A stretch of 64,000 bases of DNA from Archilochus colubris (taxonomy: Eukaryota; Chordata; Aves; Apodiformes; Trochilidae): the NCBI GenBank assembly GCA_023079485.1, contig CM041086.1, positions 13,896,401-13,960,400 on the forward strand. Reading direction: 5' to 3'. Shown piece by piece: positions 1-33,945 of the stretch (its first letter is position 1; every line of letters starts with the position of its first letter). The notes under the pieces are model-generated. The model had not been told where the DNA came from, did not search any database, and saw only the letters and a list, made by a program, of their open reading frames with translations. The position numbers and the translations under genes are program-made.

Positions 1-22039
<22,039 letters not shown>

Positions 22040-22788
22040 TACCAGAACAGCAAATAAATCAGTGGTGAAGTCATTTTCTAAGTGGAAGAGGAAGTTTTTC
22101 AATACAAAATTGTGGTAGATACAGTGAAATTCTGAACAGATTTTTCTCTAAGGAGAATGACATGCTTTCAAGATCAAGTGCATTGAAGGGGCAGTTTTGT
22201 TTGCCTGAAAAAAAAAGAAATGTAAAGGACAAGTAAACAATTTGAGGATAAGCTACACTTTTTGTTTGGGAAAAAAAAATCTATTTTATTTATGTGCTAT
22301 CAGTTTATTTCTGGATCATAAGAAGTATTCCCTCTGAGTTTTAATCTAACAGTCTGAGAGGTGTTTGGTACAGGTTTGAGCCCCTCTCTATACATTTGCT
22401 GGCTATACTAAATAATCATGAGCTCTGCTGGATTGCTGTTTACATCCACGACCTGAAATAATGGATTGGTTTTCTTACAGTGATAGAACCAGAAGAGTGT
22501 CAGTATTCTTAAATTAAATGCAAACTTCAGCAGCAGAAGGTTTGTATTACCTAATCATGGACAAAATTACATAAAGCAGATTTCTAACAGCTTTTTAGTC
22601 AACAACACAGGTTTATACCAAAAGCTTCATGGTAGCCTTCTCAGAAAGGTCCATAAATGATGAACTACCAGAAAGTAACAGATCTCAGTCATGCTTGCCC
22701 ATTACCAACCCTGAAAGTTTGCTTGTCCTTTAAGAAAAATGTAATGTTGTGAAATTCCTTCCAGTAGTGCCACTGTATTTTGTCTCCA

Positions 22789-22794
22789 AATAAA
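22789..22794 (+). promoter_or_regulatory. Proximal poly(A) signal AATAAA
   Basis: AATAAA about 750 bp after the stop, followed by a T/G-rich stretch (TTATTGTAGTATGTTTG). It could give a short-UTR transcript. Another AATAAA lies at 22882. Confidence 0.4.
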
Positions 22795-23899
22795 AGAAGC
22801 TTATTGTAGTATGTTTGCAGAAAAATTCTAAACAAAAATTATACAGCTTATTAGAGTGTGGGAATAGGGGTCTAAATTTTAAATAAAATTATATATATAT
22901 ATAAATTGGTGCTGATTTTATAATTGCGCAGTTTGTTTAGTTTTTTCTTACTTTTAAATTCCAACTTAAAATTATGAGGTTTCAGAAATATATTGAAAGT
23001 TTAACAATGTTTAAAAATAGAAGAGCATGAGAATTCATGCTTTAAAAATGATTTTTAAATTTGTATTTTATATTGTTTTATCTATCTGTCTTTGCAAGCA
23101 GTCTTCAGGTTAAAGATACTTCTAACAGGTTACAGTACATTTCCTCTGTATGTAAATTAGATTGGATAATAGAAATTCATAAACAACCCATAATATTCTT
23201 TGAAAGCTAAGCTTTAAAATTCATTTTGTGTCCATTCACAAATAAATTAAATTTGGTCTAAAACAGAAAGTGGATCTATGCCATTTTGACATCGACTCAT
23301 TTGCAAGGCTTAGGCAGCTAGACATCATTTTAAAGGAAATATTAACTTATATTACATATGTATATTTTTTGTCAGTTGTCTCTCAGTTCTTGAGGTATAT
23401 TATTTTAATCATTCCATGCCTTAATATGCTTGCAATACAAGAATCTCCCCAAATGGGTGAATACAAAAAGGCTTCCTGTTTTTAGACTCAGAAATTAAAC
23501 CATTCGGCTGTGGTAGCCAAAAACCATAGATTATCTAAAGGATCATGATAAAATATAATTATTTTACTAAGTCATGGGGTAACAACAAACTCAAAACTAG
23601 ATCTGCCTAACTCATTTTACATAAATAAATACTCATGTCTAAAAGTACTGCCTATATTGTTTTTCACACCACTGCATTTAATAGAACTGCTGAGAGGACT
23701 GTATATATGATTTTAAACTTAAGTTGATTTTTCTTACTCTTGAAGGAGTGTTTCTTTGTGAAAGCAGTTCTTACAGCTTTGTTTTCAACCAGCTAAAAAT
23801 GTTTTATATATTTACCTTAACCTGTTGTCCTCCACATTCTATTGTCCTAATTGTACTGTTTTCTGATTTGTATTTATGTCTTGAGACAGTAACTTTTTG

Positions 23900-23911
23900 A
23901 ATAAAAATAAA
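23900..23911 (+). promoter_or_regulatory. Tandem poly(A) signals
   Basis: Two abutting AATAAA hexamers (23900 and 23906), followed within 40 bp by GTATGTTGTATGTTTG, a GU-rich downstream element. A plausible intermediate polyadenylation site. Confidence 0.45.
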
Positions 23912-24087
23912 CCTACAGTATGTTGTATGTTTGATCTTTTTAAATCGGGGTTAGGGGAGGACACTGAAGAAAGGGGTATGAGTAAAGCAAATGTTATGTT
24001 TATAGAAATCAATCTTTTTTCATGTCTTTTAAGTGTTTGTCTCAGAGTTGGGATAATGTATGGAAAACTGCACTGTTTTATATTTGT

Positions 24088-24121
24088 AATAAATTGTACA
24101 AGTTTTTAAAATGTGAATAAA
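24088..24121 (+). promoter_or_regulatory. Distal poly(A) signals of STAG2
   Basis: AATAAA at 24088-24093 and again at 24116-24121 (GTGAATAAAGCAC). This is the likely main cleavage region, at a 3' UTR length (about 2.1 kb) similar to that of mammalian STAG2. Confidence 0.65.
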
Positions 24122-26376
24122 GCACTAATTGGGTAATAATTTAAAGTAGAAAAGTTAATGCAATCATGATTGTTTAAATATGCTTTAATTTGAGATAAAC
24201 TTGTTAAAAAAACTAGTGTAAATACAGAGTGAGCTTTTCAAGAGGTTAGTATCTGCAAATAAAATTTTTAAAATTTGTATAGAACTTTTACATGCCAAGA
24301 AATCAGTGGTTAATTGTTTTTGTGTTACCTTTTTAAAGGCATATCAATAGCCTTTCTGTTGGTTTCTTTTTCCTTTCAATGTTTATCTGGCACTGTTCAG
24401 AATGTTTTGATTCTGGTGTTGGAGGTTATGTGTGTAGCCCAATTGAAGTACCACTAATAATGAAGTGCCACTACTTTCTATTTGTTACTTTTATTGTACT
24501 CCTGATCAACATTCTAAGCTTAACTGGCAAGAGAGCAAGGAAATAAGGGGAAAAACCCTAAAGATTTCTTCTCTGCTACTGAGCAGCTCTGGCTGGGTCT
24601 TGAAAGCTCCTTTCTGTTACAAGACTTTTTAAAGGAGACACTTTAAAACCATAGATTATAATAGTTCTAATCCTTGCTAATGTAACTTTAAATGTTTTGG
24701 ATTTTTTTTTTTTTAAATTATTACTACAAATGTTCATTCCTGTCTCTAAATCCTGCTGTAAATTCAATAGTAATCTTGTGAAAAATGGTTTTAGTAGGTT
24801 TATAACACAAGAAAAATACGTTTGCTATACAATGTAGAGTCTGTTCTGGTTATGCCATTTTGGTACAGAAGCTTGTAAATGAAAGAAATCTGAGTTTTGA
24901 AGAGAGATGTGATAAAAATGTAGAAAACAATAAACAATTTAGAGAAAGCACACAGCCTGTCCTCTAGTTTACCACAGAGACCACAGGGAAGATGCTGAGA
25001 TGGTGAAATTCAAAGGAATAGTCTTCACATAATCTGTAAAAAGTATTTCTTGCTATTAAACAACCAAAGACAATATGTAAGAAGTTAGTGATTGCTGTTG
25101 TTTGTTTGTTCTTTGGATGGTGTGGGGCTGGTTGCTGTAGCTTGTTCGAGCCAGTAAATCCCTGTTTAATCTCAGAATAACTCAATAATTACCTTTTAAG
25201 CATTTACTCCTCTCCCTTTTCCTGGTGGTTAATGCAGACACTTGTCCTGGCAGGGGATGTCAGGATACCAATATTATAAACTCTTCAAGTCCTACACATA
25301 AAAAGTCTGCTGAGTTTTTGCTCTAATGCAAATTCATGCTTTAATTCACAGTAGTGTTTTGCTGCTTCTCTACCATTTTTCTTTCTATGAAATAGCCTGA
25401 TAACTGTTGTCAGCTTGTTCATTCTTTGAAGCATTTGTCAAGGTTGTCGATTTGTGATTGAGAGTTACTTGGATAGAACACAAATTACTTAACAATATAC
25501 TCATTCTTACTTAACACCTTTATTTTAATTTTCTTGAATCAATTTATGATACTGAACTTGAGCATTCCCTCATTTTTCATAATCCTAAGCAATCTCTGGT
25601 ATCAGGATGGTTTAATTTCTGATATTCATTGGCATCTAAAAGGGATCATAACTTTGGAGGCGGGTGATGACCCATACTTGGAAAACAAGGTAATGTAGGA
25701 CACTTTTATAGTAATAATTTTAAATAAAAAGCAACTATTCAATGTCAATTGTGCCTGTCATTTTCCTCAGCTCTTTCTCTCCTGTAGCTCTTCATGTTGC
25801 TGAGTTTCTTGAATATGTACTTCTTCAATTAGATCTTAAAATTCATAACTTTTATACTTTTTAACAGCTGAATAGTGAGTCATAAATTCTTTGTAAATGA
25901 GAGCCTTCCAACTAGAGATGCAGTTACTTTTTATGTGCGTATGTGAGATTTTTTTTTTGTAGCTACTGTCAGATTTTATAGATGTAAATCACAGTGGTAG
26001 TACAGTGGTAAGAAGCTGTCATCGTGCCCCAAAAAATGATCCAAAGCATGAGAAAGTGATGGACTTGAAAACTTCCCTCTTCTAGGGGAAGTAAGCCATC
26101 ATATTAAGTGGTTTTGTCAGAGAAAAGGCTGCAGTTACCATTTTTAAAAGTGAAATATGTGCTCAGCTGATAACAGCGTGAATTCTCCACTTTGAGAAAA
26201 GCCATTAAAAAAATGGTAAACTGTAAATCAAAATAATAAAACCTCTAGGGGTCCTAGAACATCTCAAATTAGGAAGTGGATGTGAAGTTGGTAGTTACTT
26301 AAAGCATTGAAGTAATATGACAAGGTTTTGGAGGAGGAGTTGACTGATAGATGAAGACATTTTTGTGTGTCAACAT
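24122..26376. other. Intergenic, nothing recognised
   Basis: AT-rich sequence just past STAG2. I see no coding potential and no repeat beyond short homopolymers. Confidence 0.6.
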
Positions 26377-26985
26377 CACAGAATCATAGAATTGGCTGGG
26401 TTGGAAGGGACCTCAGAGATCATCAAGTCCAACCCTTGATCCACCGTTGCGGTTCCCAGCCCATGGCACTGAGTGCCACATCCAGTCTCTTTTTAAATAT
26501 CTTCAGGGATGGAGAATCCACTACTTCCCTGGGCAGCCCATTCCAATGTCTGATCACCCTCTCTGTAAAGAAATTCTTTCTAATATCCAACCTAAACTTC
26601 CCCGCACAACTTAAGTCCATGCCCTCTTGTCTTGTTGAAAGTCGTCTGGGAAAAGAGCCCAACCCCCCCTGGCTCCAACCTCCTTTCAGGGAGTTGTAGA
26701 GAGTGATGAGGTCTCCCCTGAGCCTCCTCTTCTCCAGGCTGAACACCCCCAGCTCCCTCAGCCTCTCCTCATAGGGTCTGTGCTCGAGTCCCTTCACCAG
26801 CCTGGTTGCCCTCCTTTGGACCTGCTCCAGCACCTCAATCTCCTTCCTGAGCTGAGTGGCCCAGAACTGGGCACAGGACTCAAGCTGTGGCCTCACCAGT
26901 GCTGAGTACAGGGGCAGAATCTCTTCCCTGAACCTGCTGGCAATGCTGTTCCTGATACAGGGTAGGATGCCATTGGCCTTCTTGG
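26377..26985 (-). mobile_element. CR1 LINE 3' end (antisense, well preserved)
   Basis: Starts CACAGAATCATAGAATTGG, the reverse complement of the CR1 tail. The minus strand encodes an open CR1 ORF2 C-terminus: [59 protein letters not shown], ending [12 protein letters not shown]. It is 5'-truncated at about 26985. It belongs to the same subfamily as the sense copy at 55388-56170. Confidence 0.93.
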
Positions 26986-29529
26986 ATGCATCAGTCTGGC
27001 TCAGATCAGTGTAAAGAGCAGCAAGTTCCAGATTTAGTGGCTGTAGCCACACCTAGAATGGGCTCTTCAGTAAGTGACCCATGTTCCATTTATCTGCATT
27101 CTTTGAAAATTGTCTTTGAGAAAGCTTTGTTCTTATTTTTCCTTTTTTGTTTGTTTTTTGGATACTAGTATGATTTTTAAATTTTTTTTTCTTCTTCTTT
27201 TCGTCAGTTTTTTAGCAGGAATGATTTCCTTGTGCTTTTTTAGCCCTTCTCTCGGCTGCTTCATTTGACCTGAGACTTTTTTCTTTTTCCCCTTGCCTTG
27301 GTCAGGCCATAGCATCCATCGGGTGCTTGGGACTGGCTGTGACCACTGTGCTGTGGTTGATGCAGGGGAGGATTGGTTTGGGCTCAGAGCTGGGGTGTGT
27401 GTGACAGGGCTGGAGCTCAGCCTGCTCAGCCCCAGGATTTCTCCGCATTTCTCTGATCAAAGTGCTGCATCTTCTGAGAACTAAGCTGGGAGCTCCATGT
27501 GAAGCCTCCTCACCACACCATGTGGCCATTCCAGGAATTCCTTGCAATTTGCCCTTGAATAGCAGTTAAACCACAGCAAATCTTTATGCAGATCTCTTTA
27601 TTATTTCAACACACACTGTGTGCAGGTTTTCTTCTCTTTAGACTGCTTAACTCCACCAAAAGCGCAAAAAAAAACAAAAACCCCACATACACTTAGCTTC
27701 CTATCATGCACAAAAGCACTTAAACCTGTGGCATATGTTATACTCCCTGCTCTTTGTATTTTTCACCTTAAAATACTGAGCTCTCTCAGATGACTATTCC
27801 TAGGTGTCAACTGACAAAAACCTGTCTCTTCATCTCTTCTGTTGCTGCCTGATCTTCTGCAGCTTGAAAAGCAGATTTTTTGGGGGCGTTTTTTTAACTG
27901 AAGTCTTCCATGACATCCAGGAATTGAAGTGCTCTGTGAAACTTGGAGTCTGGAGCAGGGAAGTGGCTTTGTCAGTGAAAACACTGTCTTGTCTTTTCCA
28001 TCCTGTTTGAGGTACTGGTGCTGTTATGATTCAAGGGCAAATCACAGAAATGGTTGTAACTGGAGAAACCTGCAGATTTGTACTAGCAGGAGTTGTACTT
28101 GTTTAGGGACTTTTTTTTCCTGCTTGTATCAATAGCTTGTCCTTGGTGCTTGCTTGAAGAGCCTTGAAGCTAAAAGGAATGGATGTTCTATTTAAAGATG
28201 ATTTTACTACAATTTCTCTTTTTTTTTCCTTTGTCTGTCAAGGCAGTTAAGTATTGCTAAGCAAACTGATGTTTGTGGTACAGCTGATTACAAAGAATTC
28301 TGCTTCCAAAGGTGGATGAGAGCAATTAAAGCTCAAGTTAGTGATACTGTGCAGCTCAAGCCACTCTTGTATTTTCTAAGTGATGCCTTGTGCCTTCTGC
28401 AAAAGTCAAAGTATTAATTTATTCTCATGCTTGTACCATGCCATGGTGCTATACCTGGCATTTAGGGGTGAGATTTCCCTTCAGATCCGGATAGATAATT
28501 TGTGGGAACTTACTCATTTATTTTGGCCTCTGATTTGTTCAAACATGGGGTGTTTTTTCAGTTAATTCTTTTGCTTACCTGTGGCTGAGATTCAGGCTTT
28601 TATTTTCTGCTGCCCTTGTGGACTACAGGGAGCTTTCCTAGGCATCTTTTTTCCCCTATTTTTAAATAAATATGGATCCTTTTTAGAAAACCAGGGCTTT
28701 TTGACAGTGTGTCACTAATAACACCTGATACCTAACATACTACTGAGTGAAGATGACCATCTTTGCAGACAACAGTTGTTTTAATTTGGTTTTAAGACAG
28801 CCCCTGGTCTCCAACCAGATGGAGGTAAAGTTTTAAGAAAATCTGACCCTACTGTGGTGGGAGCTGATCTGTTGGGGAGAGGGGGGATACCCCATTTACC
28901 AGTCTGTGGCTGGAGTCCCATGTCCCTTCCCAGGAGGTTGGGTGCCCTTTGCTGTGACCCCCTCATAGCCTCTGCTGGGTTTCCCAGTTCCTTGAACTCT
29001 CAAACTGGGAGCCCAGCAGAGCACCAGAAAACCCCAATCTGCTGGCCCAGCAGGCTGCTGTAAAGAAGTGGGAGAGCATCTTTAATCTACTTAAGCCAGG
29101 ATCAAGCAATTTTCGTATTTAGCTGTCTCAGCAGGCATTTCTAGAATTGGGAGGCAAATATATTTTACTGTACATTGTATTAATTGAGGGAATATTTAAT
29201 ATTTCATGTATGCCACTCGAGTTGCTTCATCTGCATGGGCAGAGATGTGTATGAAGGGAATGAAGTTCTGGTCTGAGCCCATCTTTCCATCCCCTGCTTA
29301 CAGTGGGCTGACAAGCACAGGAAGACTTGGTGTGTTAAAATATTGTTGTTTTCTTTCCTGTATTTTCAGTTAACTCTTGACACTGGTGTAAACTCCAAGG
29401 ATTCCACTTTAGAATGGCAGAGAGCAGAAGGTGTGGTGTGTCCTGGCCACTTCTGCAGGGCCCAGGCATTTGCACAGGCACGGCCAGAATGCTTGGATTT
29501 ATCTGCCCCCCCCTGCCCCTGATGTAAAT
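26986..29529. other. Intergenic, nothing recognised
   Basis: No gene or transposon recognised. Composition becomes more GC-rich than the STAG2 introns from about 27.3 kb. Confidence 0.55.
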
Positions 29530-29870
29530 CACAGAATTATGGAATTCTTTGGGTTGGAAGGGACCTTAAAGATCCTCCAGCTCCATCCTCCCACCGGCCC
29601 AGGTTGCTCCAAGCCCCATCCAACCTGGCCTTGAACATTTCCAGGGATGGGGCAGCCCCAGCTTCTTTGGGCAGCCTGGGCCAGTGTCTCACCAGCCTCA
29701 CATTAAAGAATTTCTTCCTAATGTCTCATCCAGTTCTCCCTTCTTCCAGTGTAAAGCCATTCCCACTTGTCCTGTCACTCCATGCCCTTATTAATAGTTC
29801 CTGCCCAGCTTCCTTGTAGCCCTTTCAGGTACTGGAAGGTCACTATAAGGTCCCCCTGGATACACCTGCT
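29530..29870 (-). mobile_element. CR1 LINE 3' fragment (antisense)
   Basis: CACAGAATTATGGAATTC, then GGGTTGGAAGGGACCTTAAA, CCAAGCCCCATCCAACCTGG and GGGCAGCCTGGGCCAGTG: a typical CR1 tail in reverse. The subfamily differs from the 26-kb copy. It is diverged, with no intact frame. Confidence 0.88.
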
Positions 29871-32800
29871 GAATGTCTCTTCCATGCCTGGTTCTTGGCT
29901 ATTTGCATCCTGGGATAAGATCTATGGTTTGGGATTTTTCCCCATCTCTTTTCTTTCCTGTCACTTTGTACCTGCAGATCTTCACAAAGTACAGATCTCT
30001 ACAAGAACAAACAAGCAGAGCTATTCTTGTTGCTTTACAGTAATAATATAAAAAATAATTTTTTCAGAGGAAGGAAGGGCTTATGAAGCCACTTCAGGGT
30101 GAGGATAAACCTGGTTAACAAGGCCCTACACAGAGAATAAAATGAATGGAGAAGAAAACCTTCCCAAGGGATGCTTCAGGGCTTGTAGTGTGCGAGCAGG
30201 ATGGAGGCTTCTCCACTGTGTTTTACAGACTCTGTGTGTGGACTTCATCTTTTTTCCCTGTGTTACCTGAGCCCCAGGAGGTGTCAGGGGGTGTGTGTGG
30301 AGGTGTCTGACCCCCCTTGGGAGTTCTTTCTGGACAGAGGGCTTGATGCTCTCCTCTCCTGAGCATGGCAGTGTCCCCCAGCAGCTGTCACCTCTGCTGG
30401 AGGCTTTCAGCTTTCAGCTGCTGGAGGATTTCCTCTGTGTTAATGAGCAAAATGGCAAGTGCTTCTGGAGCTGAAAGGAATTAATTGCTAGGTTAGAATG
30501 AGCTGAGTTCTCTGTCTTAGGAAAACATTAATGTGTTAGGAAAATACTAAATTGCAGAAGCCTCTGACAAAAATAAAGGATCTGATGGAGCAGAAAGGTA
30601 AAGCAGGAGATTTTTATGTAGTTTCTGTGACTGAAATTTGAGAGCAGGTTGTGCTTTTTCATCTTATCAGGATGTGATTTACAGATGGTCTGGGTTAGAT
30701 GTGTAATAGAAAACATGGTTTAAGTGCTGGAGCTTCACACTGGTGAATGCAGACTGCTGCACTTCCCAGGTCAGGCAGCTCCTGGAGAGGAGAACTTCAT
30801 CATTTTGGTTTGGCCAGAAATCTGGTAAAGTGAGTACTTTTTGTTCAGGCTGGAGTGCAGCAGAAGTGTAGCTAAATTGATGCTGGGACCTGAAATAGCT
30901 GAGCAGGGTAAGTGGGGGTGCATTATGCTCTGCAGATTCTCCTTATCTCCCTTTATAGATCCTGATAGACACCTCTGATTCCACAGTGTGAAGTGATCTG
31001 CTCCAATAGTACTGTCATTTGCTCATTTCCAGGAGATTTATGGCCACCAGGAGAGCTCCCTCAAGGCACTTGAACCACAATATGAATTCCCCACTTCTGG
31101 GGAAGTATTTAGGCTTGTTTCAGGTCCTTGTAACACATATTATGGGTCAGTGGGGGGCTGAATGCTGTCTCAGCTGGTTATTCCATGACCATCAGAGGGA
31201 CAACTCTTCCCTGTTTCTCCTGGAGGGCCCTTGTCAAAATAATAGTACAAGAAGTTCTCACCATATGGGGTGGCCTGTAGCTGGAGCTTTGAGAAAAGGT
31301 TCTGTCTGAATTTATGAGGAAAAAAGGAGGTGGGCATCGTCCTCTCTTGGGCTGTGTATCATTGACTGGTGTGGTTACTGTGTCCTCTCAGTGGCTGTGC
31401 TGTTAAAACTAAATTCAAAGGACTGAGCGTGGTCAGCAGGAATTGGGGATGAAAGTTCCACAGCAGCCAATTATCAAACTTCCCATCTTTTCCCAGTTTT
31501 TCTTCAGGTCTCTTCTGAATGGCTGTGTCACGGCTGTGAATTTTCTGACCCTGGGAAATACTGATTTTGTAATTTGTTTTTTCCTTTTGGTGTTTGCCTG
31601 ACAGGGTAGGTAGAAGCCTGGCAGGATGGGGTGGTGGGGAGCATCTTCCCCCTCCCCTCCCACCAGTGGCACCAGCACTCTCAAAGTAGGTGGGCACTGG
31701 GCAGCCCATTCCAGTGAAACAGCAGTAATGTGAGAAAGCTGCTGCCACGTATTAGATGATGACAGAAGTTTCATTTTATTGAAAGCAGTTATTTTAATTC
31801 TTTTCAGCCCTGGGTGTGAAGTGGGCAGCCTACCCAAAGTGCTGCCCTTTACTCCTGTCCTGCATTACTTCAACCTTTCTTCTTCTGAAGTTGTTATGGT
31901 TTCTTAACTCGTTAGCCATTTGCAGAGTTCTTGTCATAGTGAAAGGCAAACCCTCACAACATTTATTTAAAATGGGAGTATTTTTAAACTATAATTCATT
32001 TGACTTCACATTCATCTCTTGAGCTGGTGTCAGGACCTCGTTAATTCCGACTCCTGCACCAATTAGGACTGATCAGGGTTATTGAAAAAGGAATTTAGGA
32101 TCTATCACATTTGATATGCTTCCCACTAAGTAACATGTTTCTGTCTCCACCCTCTCAGTGGGAGACCAAGTCTCCTTGGTGCTGTAGATGGATTTGTGCT
32201 AAGCCAGGCTAAAACTCTGCAGGCTGCTCTTCCAATCAGCAAGGCACCATTCTAGTGCTAAAAAGAAATGCTGGAGGAAGTGGGAGCAAAAGCCTTTTCT
32301 TTAGGAATGATCATAAAACCTTGGATGAATGGGTTTTCTTTGCCTCCATTTTAGAGTGGGATCTTTAAGCCTGGTTCCTGTTTTGCAGCACCCCACAGTG
32401 CCTGGTGTTGTGGCCCTGATTGCTGAGCTGGGGGCTTGGTATCCATGTGTTCCCTGGGACTGGGAAGCATGGAGGAGGGAGAGCAGGATGGGGATGGAGC
32501 AGCAGTGGCTGTTGAGCTGTGACAGCTCAGGGATCAATGGGATCTCTCTTCATCAGGATGGGGACCAGACACCCAGGAGAACCAGTGCTGTGCCCAGGAG
32601 AGAAGAACTCTGTTGGTCATTCCTCATGCTGGGGGTACGAGGGGGGTTTCAAACTGCTCCTCATTGCCCTCCCTGAAAAGATTATGTGAGACAGTGGAGT
32701 TCTAGGAAAGGTTTGTGCTGGAAGCTTTTTGTATAATTCTCACCACCCTATTCCATCAAATTCAGAGGTGGAGAAGCTTCTGCTTCCCTGGTTTGGAGAG

Positions 32801-33922
32801 ATGCTGTGTGTTAAGCAGGGGGACACTGAAGGTTCTGCAGTGCTCAGAGTGCAGCAGAGATGGAGGTGCTGGAAGGTGGGGGCTCAAACATCTGAGTCTG
32901 GTTTCCTGATTCATCTCGGTGGGCCCACAGGGCTGGTGCTGCCCCATCTTACCTCAGGTTTCTGTCTGAGCACTGGGGATGGGGACATGGGGGAACTGGG
33001 TCAGGCACTTGCTCAGCAGGTGATGTCAGCTGCTGGATACAATCTGAAGTGGAATTTGAGCAAAAAATGGGATCCTCTCTCACTGCAACTGCTCGACAGA
33101 AGGCTGAGCTGTGGGGACTGCTGAGCAGGTGTCTGACTTACAGACATCTTCTCTGGTGCCAGAACACTCTTTAAGCCCTTGGAAAAATTTGCTGGAATCA
33201 TTATAGTATCTTGCAGTGTTGGTGGAGTCTGTGATTTCTCTGCAAAGCTGATGGAGCCTCTCACCTAAATTGTCATTTCCTAATCATCTCCTTTAGTGTC
33301 CCATAAAAGAGCACCTTCTACAACTTTCAGGTGCAAATTAAAATCAGTGCTCCTCTTGAGGAAGTGCTGCATACGTACAGCTGAAAAACACAGTGCCTTA
33401 GCTGAGATGCTCTAAATTTGGGGTTTATTTCACAAAATCTGGGCACCTCTGTTCAAAAGCAGCCTCCAGGAGTGGTGCCAAGTGCCCTTCATTTACATGG
33501 AGAGGATGCTACAGCTCCCTGCTAGTGGCTTCCTGACTTCTGGGAGCCCACCTGTACTGGAGGCAGTGATGTGCCAGAGCTACACGTCCTCAGATGGACA
33601 AGAAATGGGGAAGGGCAGATCCATTGGCTTGGTTTGTTTAGCAGCCTTTGGACTCCTTTTTGCTGCTTTTGTGCAGTACAGGAGAGCTCTGTGTTCATCT
33701 TGCATCCATAAATAAAGGGGGGGTGCACTGGAGGTTGTACAGAGCATCCATCTACAAAACCAATGTGTGGCCAAGTGTGAGATGGAGGGGGGAGCTGGGG
33801 GCTTGGCTGGGGGGTTGCAGTGAGCTGGGGTCTCTTGTGTTTGGGGGGCATGGACCTGGAAGTGGAAAAGTGGGAACTGAAGATGGAGAGGGTGAGATAG
33901 AGGTGAGGAAAAACAAACCCCC

Positions 33923-33945
33923 AAAAAAAAAAAAAAAAAAAAAAA
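33923..33945. repeat. Poly(A) tract
   Basis: Uninterrupted run of 23 A. No retrocopy is recognisable upstream. Confidence 0.9.

Larger units (their letters stand above)
22040..24121 (+). other. STAG2: STAG2 3' untranslated region
   Basis: AT-rich sequence of about 2.1 kb between the stop codon and the last strong poly(A) signal. It contains stop codons in all frames and a short TA run near 22893-22905. I see no recognisable repeat in it. The short open frames within it do not look coding. The 3' limit is inferred from poly(A) signals. Confidence 0.8.
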
